Below, piece by piece: positions 37,963 to 51,899 of a stretch of 64,000 nucleotides of DNA (position 1 is the stretch's first letter; every line of letters starts with the position of its first letter). A model generated the notes under the pieces. The model worked only from the letters and a program-made list of their open reading frames with translations, searched no databases and had not been told where the DNA came from. The stretch is from positions 2,232,001 through 2,296,000 of the forward strand of contig OZ059899.1 of NCBI GenBank assembly GCA_964057225.1, written 5' to 3'. Source of the DNA: Auanema rhodensis. Its lineage: Eukaryota; Nematoda; Chromadorea; Rhabditida; Rhabditidae. The position numbers were made by a program, and so were the translations under genes.

Positions 37963-39366
37963 GGAATCTAAAAACATTTACTTTTTGCTAAATTATTTTG
38001 AAATTTTTCGAAAAAATTTTTGTCAAAATGTTTTTGGAAGCAATGTTGAGTGTACATGGAAACTCAACATACACTAATGCATCATTTTTCAAACGATCAT
38101 AACTAATTTTTTTATCAAGCGTTTCTCGATGTAGTATAGTGCATTCGATGCGGATTTTTAAGCTGCGTCGATCTGTGTTATCAGATTTGCGCTAGCTTAA
38201 AAATGCACCGAGATATCAACTGATATAAGTTCACACTTATATCCTCGATTTTCACCCTGAACAATTAATTTTTTCGTTGAATAACATTGTCCATCGTCTT
38301 TGCCTTGAAAAATAGAATCTAAAAACATCTACTTTTTGCTAAATTATTTTGAAATTTTTCGAAAAAATTTTTGTCAAAATGTTTTTGGAAGCAATGTTGA
38401 GTGTACATGGAAACTCAACATACACTAATGCATCATTTTTCAAACGATCATAACTAATTTTTGTATCAAACGTTTCTCAATGTAGTATAAAGCATTCGAT
38501 GCGGATTTTTAAGCTGCGTCGATCTGTGTTATCAGATTTGCGCTAGCTTAAAAATGCACCGAGATATCAACTGATATAAGTTCACACTTATATCCTCGAT
38601 TTTCACCCTGAACAATTAATTTTTTCGTTGAATAACATTGTCCATCGTCTTTGCCTTGAAAAAAGGAATCTAAAAACATCCACTTTTTGCTAAATTATTT
38701 TGAAATTTTTGGAAAAAATTTTTGTCAAAATGTTTTTGGAAGCAATGTTGAGTGTACATGGAAACTCAACATACACTAATGCATCATTTTTCAAACGATC
38801 ATAACTAATTTTTGTATTAAGCGTTTCTCAATGTAGTATAGTGCATTCGATGCGGATTTTTAAGCTGCGTCGATCTGTGTTATCAGATTTGCGCTAGCTT
38901 AAAAATGCACCGAGATATCAACTGATATAAGTTCACACTTATATCCTCGATTTTCACCCTGAAGAATTAATTTTTTCGTTGAATAGCATTGTCCATCGTC
39001 TTTGCCTTGAAAAAAGGAATCTAAAAACATCTACTTTTTGCTAAATTATTTTGAAATTTTTCGAAAAAATTTTTGTCAAAATGTTTTTGGAAGCAATGTT
39101 GAGTGTACATGGAAACTCAACATACACTAATGCATCATTTTTCAAACGATCATAACTAATTTTTGTATCAAGCGTTTCTCGATGTAGTATAGTGCATTCG
39201 ATGCGGATTTTTAAGCTGCGTCGATCTGTGTTATCAGATTTGCGCTAACTTAAAAATGCACCGAGATATCAACTGATATAAGTTCACACTTATATCCTCG
39301 ATTTTCACCCTGAACAATTAATTTTTTCGTTGAATAACATTGTCTATCGTCTTTGCCTTGAAAAAT
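37963..39366 (+). repeat. Units linking to the second large block
   Basis: The unit at 37963 has 'acatttact' but 'cgatc', with a private TTTTTTTATC near 38107. The unit at 38314 carries 'aatagaatct', 'tcaaacg' and the rare core variant 'tataaagc' (near 38490), which recurs 7 units later at 40947. Then come an 'acatccact' unit (38665) and a 'ctcgatg' unit (39016) with 'gctaActt'. Confidence 0.7.
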
Positions 39367-42300
39367 GGAATCTAAAAACATCTACTTTTTGCTAAATTAT
39401 TTTGAAATTTTTCGAAAAAATTTTTGTCAAAATGTTTTTGGAAGCAATGTTGAGTGTACATGGAAACTCAACATACACTAATGCATCATTTTTCAAACAA
39501 TCATAACTAATTTGTGTATTAAGCGTTTCTTAATGTAGTATAGTGCATTCGATGCGGATTTTTAAGCTGCGTCGATCTGTGTTATCAGATTTGCGCTAGC
39601 TTAAAAATGCACCGAGATATCAACTGATATAAGTTCACACTTATATCTTCGATTTTCACCCTGAACAATTAATTTTTTCGTTGAATAACATTGTCTATCG
39701 TCTTTGCCTTGAAAAATGGAATCTAAAAACATCTACTTTTTGCTAAATTATTTTGAAATTTTTCGAAAAAATTTTTGTCAAAATGTTTTTGGAAGCAATG
39801 TTGAGTGTACATGGAAACTCAACATACACTAATGCATCATTTTTCAAACAATCATAACTAATTTGTGTATTAAGCGTTTCTTAATGTAGTATAGTGCATT
39901 CGATGCGGATTTTTAAGCTGCGTCGATCTGTGTTATCAGATTTGCGCTAGCTTAAAAATGCACCGAGATATCAACTGATATAAGTTCACACTTATATCCT
40001 CGATTTTCACCCTGAAGAATTAATTTTTTCGTTGAATAACATTATCCATCGTCTTTGCCTTGAAAAATGGAATCTAAAAACATCTACTTTTTGCTAAATT
40101 ATTTTGAAATTTTTCGAAAAAATTTTTGTCAAAATGTTTTTGGAAGCAATGTTGAGTGTACATGGAAACTCAACATACACTAATGCATCATTTTTCAAAC
40201 GATCATAACTAATTTTTGTATCAAGCGTTTCTCAATGTAGTATAGTGCATTCGATGCGGATTTTTAAGCTGCGTCGATCTGTGTTATCAGATTTGCGCTA
40301 ACTTAAAAATGCACCGAGATATCAACTGATATAAGTTCACACTTATATCCTCGATTTTCACCCTGAAGAATTAATTTTTTCGTTGAATAACATTATCCAT
40401 CGTCTTTGCCTTGAAAAATGGAATCTAAAAACATCTACTTTTTGCTAAATTATTTTGAAATTTTTCGAAAAAATTTTTGTCAAAATGTTTTTCGAAGCAA
40501 TGTTGAGTGTACATGGAAACTCAACATACACTAATGCATCATTTTTAAAACGATCATAACTAATTTTTGTATCAAGCGTTTCTCAATGTAGTATAGTGCA
40601 TTCGATGCGGATTTTTAAGCTGCGTCGATCTGTGTTATCAGATTTGCGCTAACTTAAAAATGCACCGAGATATCAACTGATATAAGTTCACACTTATATC
40701 CTCGATTTTCACCCTGAACAATTAATTTTTTCGTTGAATAACATTGTCCATCGTCTTTGCCTTGAAAAATAGAATCTAAAAACATCTACTTTTTGCTAAA
40801 TTATTTTGAAATTTTTCGAAAAAATTTTTGTCAAAATGTTTTTGGAAGCAATGTTGAGTGTACATGGAAACTCAACATACACTAATGCATCATTTTTCAA
40901 ACGATCATAACTAATTTTTGTATCAAACGTTTCTCAATGTAGTATAAAGCATTCGATGCGGATTTTTAAGCTGCGTCGATCTGTGTTATCAGATTTGCGC
41001 TAGCTTAAAAATGCACCGAGATATCAACTGATATAAGTTCACACTTATATCCTCGATTTTCACCCTGAACAATTAATTTTTTCGTTGAATTACATTGTCC
41101 ATCGTCTTTGCCTTGAAAAAAGGAATCTAAAAACATCCACTTTTTGCTAAATTATTTTGAAATTTTTGGAAAAAATTTTTGTCAAAATGTTTTTGGAAGC
41201 AATGTTGAGTGTACATGGAAACTCAACATACACTAATGCATCATTTTTCAAACGATCATAACTAATTTTTGTATTAAGCGTTTCTCAATGTAGTATAGTG
41301 CATTCGATGCGGATTTTTAAGCTGCGTCGATCTGTGTTATCAGATTTGCGCTAGCTTAAAAATGCACCGAGATATCAACTGATATAAGTTCACACTTATA
41401 TCCTCGATTTTCACCCTGAAGAATTAATTTTTTCGTTGAATAGCATTGTCCATCGTCTTTGCCTTGAAAAAAGGAATCTAAAAACATCTACTTTTTGCTA
41501 AATTATTTTGAAATTTTTCGAAAAAATTTTTGTCAAAATGTTTTTGGAAGCAATGTTGAGTGTACATGGAAACTCAACATACACTAATGCATCATTTTTC
41601 AAACGATCATAACTAATTTTTGTATCAAGCGTTTCTCGATGTAGTATAGTGCATTCGATGCGGATTTTTAAGCTGCGTCGATCTGTGTTATCAGATTTGC
41701 GCTAGCTTAAAAATGCACCGAGATATCAACTGATATAAGTTCACACTTATATCCTCGATTTTCACCCTGAAGAATTAATTTTTTCGTTGAATAACATTAT
41801 CCATCGTCTTTGCCTTGAAAAATGGAATCTAAAAACATCTACTTTTTGCTAAATTGTTTTGAAATTTTTCGAAAAAATTTTTGTCAAAATGTTTTTGGAA
41901 GCAATGTTGAGTGTACATGGAAACTCAACATACACTAATGCATCATTTTTCAAACGATCATAACTAATTTTTGTATCAAGCGTTTCTCAATGTAGTATAG
42001 TGCATTCGATGCGGATTTTTAAGCTGCGTCGATCTGTGTTATCAGATTTGCGCTAACTTAAAAATGCACCGAGATATCAACTGATATAAGTTCACACTTA
42101 TATCCTCGATTTTCACCCTGAAGAATTAATTTTTTCGTTGAATAACATTATCCATCGTCTTTGCCTTGAAAAATGGAATCTAAAAACATCTACTTTTTGC
42201 TAAATTATTTTGAAATTTTTCGAAAAAATTTTTGTCAAAATGTTTTTGGAAGCAATGTTGAGTGTACATGGAAACTCAACATACACTAATGCATCATTTT

Positions 42301-43878
42301 TCAAACGATCATAACTAATTTTTGTATCAAACGTTTCTCAATGTAGTATAGTGCATTCGATGCGGATTTTTAAGCTGCGTCGATCTGTGTTATCAGATTT
42401 GCGCTAGCTTAAAAATGCACCGAGATATCAACTGATATAAGTTCACACTTATATCCTCGATTTTCACCCTGAAGAATTAATTTTTTCGTTGAATAGCATT
42501 GTCCATCGTCTTTGCCTTGAAAAAAGGAATCTAAAAACATCTACTTTTTGCTAAATTATTTTGAAATTTTTCGAAAAAATTTTTGTCAAAATGTTTTTGG
42601 AAGCAATGTTGAGTGTACATGGAAACTCAACATACACTAATGCATCATTTTTCAAACGATCATAACAAATTTTTGTATCAAGCGTTTCTCGATGTAGTAT
42701 AGTGCATTCGATGCGGATTTTTAAGCTGCGTCGATCTGTGTTATCAGATTTGCGCTAGCTTAAAAATGCACCGAGATATCAACTGATATAAGTTCACACT
42801 TATATCCTCGATTTTCACCCTGAAGAATTAATTTTTTCGTTGAATAACAATGTCCATCGTCTTTGCCTTGAAAAATGAAATCTAAAAACATCTACTTTTT
42901 GCTAAATTATTTTGAAATTTTTCGAAAAAATTTTTGTCAAAATGTTTTTGGAAGCAATGTTGAGTGTACATGGAAACTCAACATACACTAATGCATCATT
43001 TTTCAAACAATCATAACTATTTTGTGTATTAAGCGTTTCTTAATGTAGTATAGTGCATTCGATGCGGATTTTTAAGCTGCGTCGATCTGTGTTATCAGAT
43101 TTGCGCTAGCTTAAAAATGCACCGAGATATCAACTGATATAAGTTCACACTTATATCCTCGATTTTCACCCTAAACAATTAATTTTTTCGTTGAATAACA
43201 TTGTCTATCGTCTTTGCCTTGAAAAATGAAATCTAAAAACATCTACTTTTTGCTAAATTATTTTGAAATTTTTCGAAAAAATTTTTGTCAAAATGTTTTT
43301 GGAAGCAATGTTGAGTGTACATGGAAACTCAACATACACTAATGCATCATTTTTCAAACAATCATAACTATTTTGTGTATTAAGCGTTTCTTAATGTAGT
43401 ATAGTGCATTCGATGCGGATTTTTAAGCTGCGTCGATCTGTGTTATCAGATTTGCGCTAGCTTAAAAATGCACCGAGATATCAACTGATATAAGTTCACA
43501 CTTATATCCTCGATTTTCACCCTGAAGAATTAATTTTTTCGTTGAATAACATTATCCATCGTCTTTGCCTTGAAAAATGGAATCTAAAAACATCTACTTT
43601 TTGCTAAATTATTTTGAAATTTTTCGAAAAAATTTTTGTCAAAATGTTTTTGGAAGCAATGTTGAGTGTACATGGAAACTCAACATACACTAATGCATCA
43701 TTTTTCAAACGATCATAACTAATTTTTGTATCAAACGTTTCTCAATGTAGTATAGTGCATTCGATGCGGATTTTTAAGCTGCGTCGATCTGTGTTATCAG
43801 ATTTGCGCTAGCTTAAAAATGCACCGAGATATCAACTGATATAAGTTCACACTTATATCCTCGATTTTCACCCTGAAC
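39367..43878 (+). repeat. Large block, copy 2
   Basis: The stretch at about 40054-43878 matches 21045-24870 at an offset of 19,009 bp. The part before it matches about 19.3-20.4 kb at 20,062 bp, three units more, because copy 1 has the trimer twice. This copy has its own changes: 'tataaagc' near 40947, 'gaattacattg' near 41088 and 'aaattgtttt' near 41851. The first and third of these are shared with the block at 55.6 kb and are not in copy 1, so copies 2 and 3 are closer to each other. Confidence 0.8.
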
Positions 43879-46386
43879 AATTAATTTTTTCGTTGAATAA
43901 CATTGTCCATCGTCTTTGCCTTGAAAAAAGGAATCTAAAAACATCTACTTTTTGCTAAATTATTTTGAAATTTTTGGAAAAAATTTTTGTCAAAATGTTT
44001 TTGGAAGCAATGTTGAGTGTACATGGAAACTCAACATATACTAATGCATCATTTTTCAAACGATCATAACTAATTTTTGTATCAAGCGTTTCTCGATGTA
44101 GTATAGTGCATTCGATGCGGATTTTTAAGCTGCGTCGATCTGTGTTATCAGATTTGCGCTAGCTTAAAAATGCACCGAGATATCAACTGATATAAGTTCA
44201 CACTTATATCCTCGATTTTCACCCTGAAGAATTAATTTTTTCGTTGAATAACATTATCCATCGTCTTTGCCTTGAAAAATGGAATCTAAAAACATCTACT
44301 TTTTGCTAAATTGTTTTGAAATTTTTCGAAAAAATTTTTGTCAAAATGTTTTTGGAAGCAATGTTGAGTGTACATGGAAACTCAACATACACTAATGCAT
44401 CATTTTTCAAACGATCATAACTAATTTTTGTATCAAGCGTTTCTCAATGTAGTATAGTGCATTCGATGCGGATTTTTAAGCTGCGTCGATCTGTGTTATC
44501 AGATTTGCGCTAACTTAAAAATGCACCGAGATATCAACTGATATAAGTTCACACTTATATCCTCGATTTTCACCCTGAAGAATTAATTTTTTCGTTGAAT
44601 AACATTATCCATCGTCTTTGCCTTGAAAAATGGAATCTAAAAACATCTACTTTTTGCTAAATTATTTTGAAATTTTTCGAAAAAATTTTTGTCAAAATGT
44701 TTTTGGAAGCAATGTTGAGTGTACATGGAAACTCAACATACACTAATGCATCATTTTTCAAACGATCATAACTAATTTTTGTATCAAACGTTTCTCAATG
44801 TAGTATAGTGCATTCGATGCGGATTTTTAAGCTGCGTCGATCTGTGTTATCAGATTTGCGCTAGCTTAAAAATGCACCGAGATATCAACTGATATAAGTT
44901 CACACTTATATCCTCGATTTTCACCCTGAAGAATTAATTTTTTCGTTGAATAACAATGTCCATCGTCTTTGCCTTGAAAAATGAAATCTAAAAACATCTA
45001 CTTTTTGCTAAATTATTTTGAAATTTTTCGAAAAAATTTTTGTCAAAATGTTTTTGGAAGCAATGTTGAGTGTACATGGAAACTCAACATACACTAATGC
45101 ATCATTTTTCAAACAATCATAACTATTTTGTGTATTAAGCGTTTCTTAATGTAGTATAGTGCATTCGATGCGGATTTTTAAGCTGCGTCGATCTGTGTTA
45201 TCAGATTTGCGCTAGCTTAAAAATGCACCGAGATATCAACTGATATAAGTTCACACTTATATCCTCGATTTTCACCCTAAACAATTAATTTTTTCGTTGA
45301 ATAACATTGTCTATCGTCTTTGCCTTGAAAAATGAAATCTAAAAACATCTACTTTTTGCTAAATTATTTTGAAATTTTTCGAAAAAATTTTTGTCAAAAT
45401 GTTTTTGGAAGCAATGTTGAGTGTACATGGAAACTCAACATACACTAATGCATCATTTTTCAAACAATCATAACTATTTTGTGTATTAAGCGTTTCTTAA
45501 TGTAGTATAGTGCATTCGATGCGGATTTTTAAGCTGCGTCGATCTGTGTTATCAGATTTGCGCTAGCTTAAAAATGCACCGAGATATCAACTGATATAAG
45601 TTCACACTTATATCCTCGATTTTCACCCTGAAGAATTAATTTTTTCGTTGAATAACATTATCCATCGTCTTTGCCTTGAAAAATGGAATCTAAAAACATC
45701 TACTTTTTGCTAAATTATTTTGAAATTTTTCGAAAAAATTTTTGTCAAAATGTTTTTGGAAGCAATGTTGAGTGTACATGGAAACTCAACATACACTAAT
45801 GCATCATTTTTCAAACGATCATAACTAATTTTTGTATCAAACGTTTCTCAATGTAGTATAGTGCATTCGATGCGGATTTTTAAGCTGCGTCGATCTGTGT
45901 TATCAGATTTGCGCTAGCTTAAAAATGCACCGAGATATCAACTGATATAAGTTCACACTTATATCCTCGATTTTCACCCTGAACAATTAATTTTTTCGTT
46001 GAATAACATTGTCCATCGTCTTTGCCTTGAAAAAAGGAATCTAAAAACATCTACTTTTTGCTAAATTATTTTGAAATTTTTGGAAAAAATTTTTGTCAAA
46101 ATGTTTTTGGAAGCAATGTTGAGTGTACATGGAAACTCAACATACACTAATGCATCATTTTTCAAACGATCATAACTAATTTTTGTATCAAGCGTTTCTC
46201 GATGTAGTATAGTGCATTCGATGCGGATTTTTAAGCTGCGTCGATCTGTGTTATCAGATTTGCGCTAGCTTAAAAGTGCACCGAGATATCAACTGATATA
46301 AGTTCACACTTATATCCTCGATTTTCACCCTGAAGAATTAATTTTTTCGTTGAATAACATTGTCTATCGTCTTTGCCTTGAAAAAT
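43879..46386 (+). repeat. Shortened repeat of the preceding 7 units
   Basis: The marker 'aaattgtttt' at 41851 recurs at 44308, 2457 bp (7 units) later. 'aacaatg' recurs from 42846 to 44952, only 2106 bp (6 units) later. The repeat therefore lacks one unit, namely the 'cataacaaatt' unit at 42526. It ends with a TTTTTGGAAAA unit (46036), as the first round does (43930). Confidence 0.8.
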
Positions 46387-49300
46387 GAAATCTAAAAACA
46401 TTTACTTTTTGCTAAATTATTTTGAAATTTTTCGAAAAAATTTTTGTCAAAATGTTTTTGGAAGCAATGTTGAGTGTACATGGAAACTCAACATACACTA
46501 ATGCATCATTTTTCAAACGATCATAACTAATTTTTGTATCAAGCGTTTCTTAATGTAGTATAGTGCATTCGATGCGGATTTTTAAGCTGCGTCGATCTGT
46601 GTTATCAGATTTGCGCTAGCTTAAAAGTGCACCGAGATATCAACTGATATAAGTTCACACTTATATCCTCGATTTTCACCCTGAACAATTAATTTTTTCG
46701 TTGAATAACACTGTCTATCGTCTTTGCCTTGAAAAATGAAATCTAAAAACATCTACTTTTTGCTAAATTATTTTGAAATTTTTCGAAAAAATTTTTGTCA
46801 AAATGTTTTTGGAAGCAATGTTGAGTGTACATGGAAACTCAACATACACTAATGCATCATTTTTCAAACGATCATAACTAATTTTTGTATTAAGCGTTTC
46901 TCAATGTAGTATAGTGCATTCGATGCGGATTTTTAAGCTGCGTCGATCTGTGTTATCAGATTTGCGCTAGCTTAAAAATGCACCGAGATATCAACTGATA
47001 TAAGTTCACACTTATATCCTCGATTTTCACCCTGGAGAAATAATTTTTTCGTTGAATAACATTATCCATCGTCTTTGCCTTGAAAAAAGGAATCTAAAAA
47101 CATCTACTTTTTGCTAAATTATTTTGAAATTTTTCGAAAAAATTTTTGTCAAAATGTTTTTGGAAACAATGTTGAGTGTACATGGAAACTCAACATTCAC
47201 TAATGCATCATTTTTCAAACGATCATAACTAATTTTTGTATTAAGCGTTTCTCAATGTAGTATAGTGCATTCGATGCGGATTTTTAAGCTGCGTCGATCT
47301 GTGTTATCAGATTTGCGCTACCTTAAAAATGCACCGAGATATCAACTGATATAAGTTCACACTTATATCCTCGATTTTCACCCTGAAGAATTAATTTTTT
47401 CGTTGAATAACATTGTCTATCGTCTTTGCCTTGAAAAATGGAATCTAAAAACATCTACTTTTTGCTAAATTATTTTGAAATTTTTCGAAAAACTTTTTGT
47501 CAAAATGTTTTTGGAAGCAATGTTGAGTGTACATGGAAACTCAACATACACTAATGCATCATTTTTCACACGATCATAACTAATTTTTGTATTAAGCTTT
47601 TCTCAATGTAGTATAGTGCATTCGATGCGGATTTTTAAGCTGCGTCGATCTGTGTTATCAGATTTGCGCTAGCTTAAAAGTGCACCGAGATATCAACTGA
47701 TATAAGTTCACACTTATATCCTCGATTTTCACCCTGAACAATTAATTTTTTCGTTGAATAACATTGTCTATCGTCTTTGCCTTGAAAAATGAAATCTAAA
47801 AACATCTACTTTTTGCTAAATTATTTTGAAATTTTTCGAAACAATTTTTGTCAAAATGTTTTTGGAAGCAATGTTGAGTGTACATGGAAACTCAACATAC
47901 ACTAATGCATCATTTTTCAAACAATCATAACTATTTTGTGTATTAAGCGTTTCTTAATGTAGTATAGTGCATTCGATGCGGATTTTTAAGCTGCGTCGAT
48001 CTGTGTTATCAGATTTGCGCTAGCTTAAAAATGCACCGAGATATCAACTGATATAAGTTCACACTTATATCCTCGATTTTCACCCTGAAGAATTAATTTT
48101 TTCGTTGAATAACATTATCCATCGTCTTTGCCTTGAAAAATGGAATCTAAAAACATCTACTTTTTGCTAAATTATTTTGAAATTTTTCGAAAAAATTTTT
48201 GTCAAAATGTTTTTGGAAGCAATGTTGAGTGTACATGGAAACTCAACATACACTAATGCATCATTTTTCAAACGATCATAACTAATTTTTGTATCAAGCG
48301 TTTCTCGATGTAGTATAGTGCATTCGATGCGGATTTTTAAGCTGCGTCGATCTGTGTTATCAGATTTGCGCTAGCTTAAAAATGCACCGAGATATCAACT
48401 GATATAAGTTCACACTTATATCCTCGATTTTCACCCTGGAGAAATAATTTTTTCGTTGAATAACATTATCCATCGTCTTTGCCTTGAAAAAAGGAATCTA
48501 AAAACATCTACTTTTTGCAAAATTATTTTGAAATTTTTCGAAAAAATTTTTGTCAAAATGTTTTTGGAAACAATGTTGAGTGTACATGGAAACTCAACAT
48601 TCACTAATGCATCATTTTTCAAACGATCATAACTAATTTTTGTATTAAGCGTTTCTCAATGTAGTATAGTGCATTCGATGCGGATTTTTAAGCTGCGTCG
48701 ATCTGTGTTATCAGATTTGCGCTAGCTTAAAAATGCACCGAGATATCAACTGATATAAGTTCACACTTATATCCTCGATTTTCACCCTGAAGAATTAATT
48801 TTTTCGTTGAATAACATTGTCTATCGTCTTTGCCTTGAAAAATGGAATCTAAAATCATCTACTTTTTGCTAAATTATTTTGAAATTTTTCGAAAAACTTT
48901 TTGTCAAAATGTTTTTGGAAGCAATGTTGAGTGTACATGGAAACTCAACATACACTAATGCATCATTTTTCAAACGATCATAACTAATTTTTGTATTAAG
49001 CTTTTCTCAATGTAGTATAGTGCATTCGATGCGGATTTTTAAGCTGCGTCGATCTGTGTTATCAGATTTGCGCTAGCTTAAAAGTGCACCGAGATATCAA
49101 CTGATATAAGTTCACACTTATATCCTCGATTTTCACCCTGAACAATTAATTTTTTCGTTGAATAACATTGTCTATCGTCTTTGCCTTGAAAAATGAAATC
49201 TAAAAACATCTACTTTTTGCTAAATTATTTTGAAATTTTTCGAAACAATTTTTGTCAAAATGTTTTTGGAAGCAATGTTGAGTGTACATGGAAACTCAAC

Positions 49301-51651
49301 ATACACTAATGCATCATTTTTCAAACGATCATAACTAATTTTTGTATCAAGCGTTTCTCGATGTAGTATAGTGCATTCGATGCGGATTTTTAAGCTGCGT
49401 CGATCTGTGTTATCAGATTTGCGCTAGCTTAAAAATGCACCGAGATATCAACTGATATAAGTTCACACTTATATCCTCGATTTTCACCCTGAAGAATTAA
49501 TTTTTTCGTTGAATAACATTGTCTATCGTCTTTGCCTTGAAAAATGGAATCTAAAAACATCTACTTTTTGCTAAATTATTTTGAAATTTTTCGAAAAACT
49601 TTTTGTCAAAATGTTTTTGGAAGCAATGTTGAGTGTACATGGAAACTCAACATACACTAATGCATCATTTTTCACACGATCATAACTAATTTTTGTATTA
49701 AGCTTTTCTCAATGTAGTATAGTGCATTCGATGCGGATTTTTAAGCTGCGTCGATCTGTGTTATCAGATTTGCGCTAGCTTAAAAGTGCACCGAGATATC
49801 AACTGATATAAGTTCACACTTATATCCTCGATTTTCACCCTGAACAATTAATTTTTTCGTTGAATAACATTGTCTATCGTCTTTGCCTTGAAAAATGAAA
49901 TCTAAAAACATCTACTTTTTGCTAAATTATTTTGAAATTTTTCGAAACAATTTTTGTCAAAATGTTTTTGGAAGCAATGTTGAGTGTACATGGAAACTCA
50001 ACATACACTAATGCATCATTTTTCAAACAATCATAACTATTTTGTGTATTAAGCGTTTCTTAATGTAGTATAGTGCATTCGATGCGGATTTTTAAGCTGC
50101 GTCGATCTGTGTTATCAGATTTGCGCTAGCTTAAAAATGCACCGAGATATCAACTGATATAAGTTCACACTTATATCCTCGATTTTCACCCTGAAGAATT
50201 AATTTTTTCGTTGAATAACATTATCCATCGTCTTTGCCTTGAAAAATGGAATCTAAAAACATCTACTTTTTGCTAAATTATTTTGAAATTTTTCGAAAAA
50301 ATTTTTGTCAAAATGTTTTTGGAAGCAATGTTGAGTGTACATGGAAACTCAACATACACTAATGCATCATTTTTCAAACGATCATAACTAATTTTTGTAT
50401 CAAGCGTTTCTCAATGTAGTATAGTGCATTCGATGCGGATTTTTAAGCTGCGTCGATCTGTGTTATCAGATTTGCGCTAACTTAAAAATGCACCGAGATA
50501 TCAACTGATATAAGTTCACACTTATATCCTCGATTTTCACCCTGAACAATTAATTTTTTCGTTGAATAACATTGTCTATCGTCTTTGCCTTGAAAAATGA
50601 AATCTAAAAACATCTACTTTTTGCTAAATTATTTTGAAATTTTTCGAAAAAATTTTTGTCAAAATGTTTTTGGAAGCAATGTTGAGTGTACATGGAAACT
50701 CAACATACACTAATGCATCATTTTTCAAACGATCATAACTAATTTTTGTATCAAGCGTTTCTCGATGTAGTATAGTGCATTCGATGCGGATTTTTAAGCT
50801 GCGTCGATCTGTGTTATCAGATTTGCGCTAGCTTAAAAATGCACCGAGATATCAACTGATATAAGTTCACACTTATATCCTCGATTTTCACCCTGGAGAA
50901 ATAATTTTTTCGTTGAATAACATTATCCATCGTCTTTGCCTTGAAAAAAGGAATCTAAAAACATCTACTTTTTGCAAAATTATTTTGAAATTTTTCGAAA
51001 AAATTTTTGTCAAAATGTTTTTGGAAACAATGTTGAGTGTACATGGAAACTCAACATACACTAATGCATCATTTTTCAAACGATCATAACTAATTTTTGT
51101 ATCAAGCGTTTCTCGATGTAGTATAGTGCATTCGATGCGGATTTTTAAGCTGCGTCGATCTGTGTTATCAGATTTGCGCTAGCTTAAAAATGCACCGAGA
51201 TATCAACTGATATAAGTTCACACTTATATCCTCGATTTTCACCCTGGAGAAATAATTTTTTCGTTGAATAACATTATCCATCGTCTTTGCCTTGAAAAAA
51301 GGAATCTAAAAACATCTACTTTTTGCAAAATTATTTTGAAATTTTTCGAAAAAATTTTTGTCAAAATGTTTTTGGAAACAATGTTGAGTGTACATGGAAA
51401 CTCAACATTCACTAATGCATCATTTTTCAAACGATCATAACTAATTTTTGTATTAAGCGTTTCTCAATGTAGTATAGTGCATTCGATGCGGATTTTTAAG
51501 CTGCGTCGATCTGTGTTATCAGATTTGCGCTAGCTTAAAAATGCACCGAGATATCAACTGATATAAGTTCACACTTATATCCTCGATTTTCACCCTGAAG
51601 AATTAATTTTTTCGTTGAATAACATTGTCTATCGTCTTTGCCTTGAAAAAT
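46387..51651 (+). repeat. 6- to 8-unit repeats with 'ggagaaataat' units
   Basis: 'ttcacacgatc' occurs near 47565 and 49671 (2106 bp, 6 units). 'ggagaaataat' occurs at 47034, 48438, 50895 and 51246 (4, 7 and 1 units apart). CGAAACAATTTTTG occurs at about 47837, 49241, 49943 and 52049. The last two 'ggagaaataat' units (50950, 51301) are a one-unit tandem duplication. Three units (48493, 50950, 51301) share 'tttgcaaaatt' instead of 'tttgctaaatt', a marker found nowhere else in the window. Confidence 0.8.
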
Positions 51652-51899
51652 GGAATCTAAAAACATCTACTTTTTGCTAAATTATTTTGAAATTTTTCGA
51701 AAAACTTTTTGTCAAAATGTTTTTGGAAGCAATGTTGAGTGTACATGGAAACTCAACATACACTAATGCATCATTTTTCAAACGATCATAACTAATTTTT
51801 GTATTAAGCTTTTCTCAATGTAGTATAGTGCATTCGATGCGGATTTTTAAGCTGCGTCGATCTGTGTTATCAGATTTGCGCTAGCTTAAAAGTGCACCG

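Noticed and set aside
48431-48622. 63-codon minus-strand open frame, with close copies at 50888-51079 and 51239-51430
   Set aside because: The frame uses a TTG start and lies wholly inside the satellite unit. It exists only because one base change removes a TAG present in the other units. It shows no ribosome site, domain or codon constraint, and the same frame is stopped in about 180 other units.
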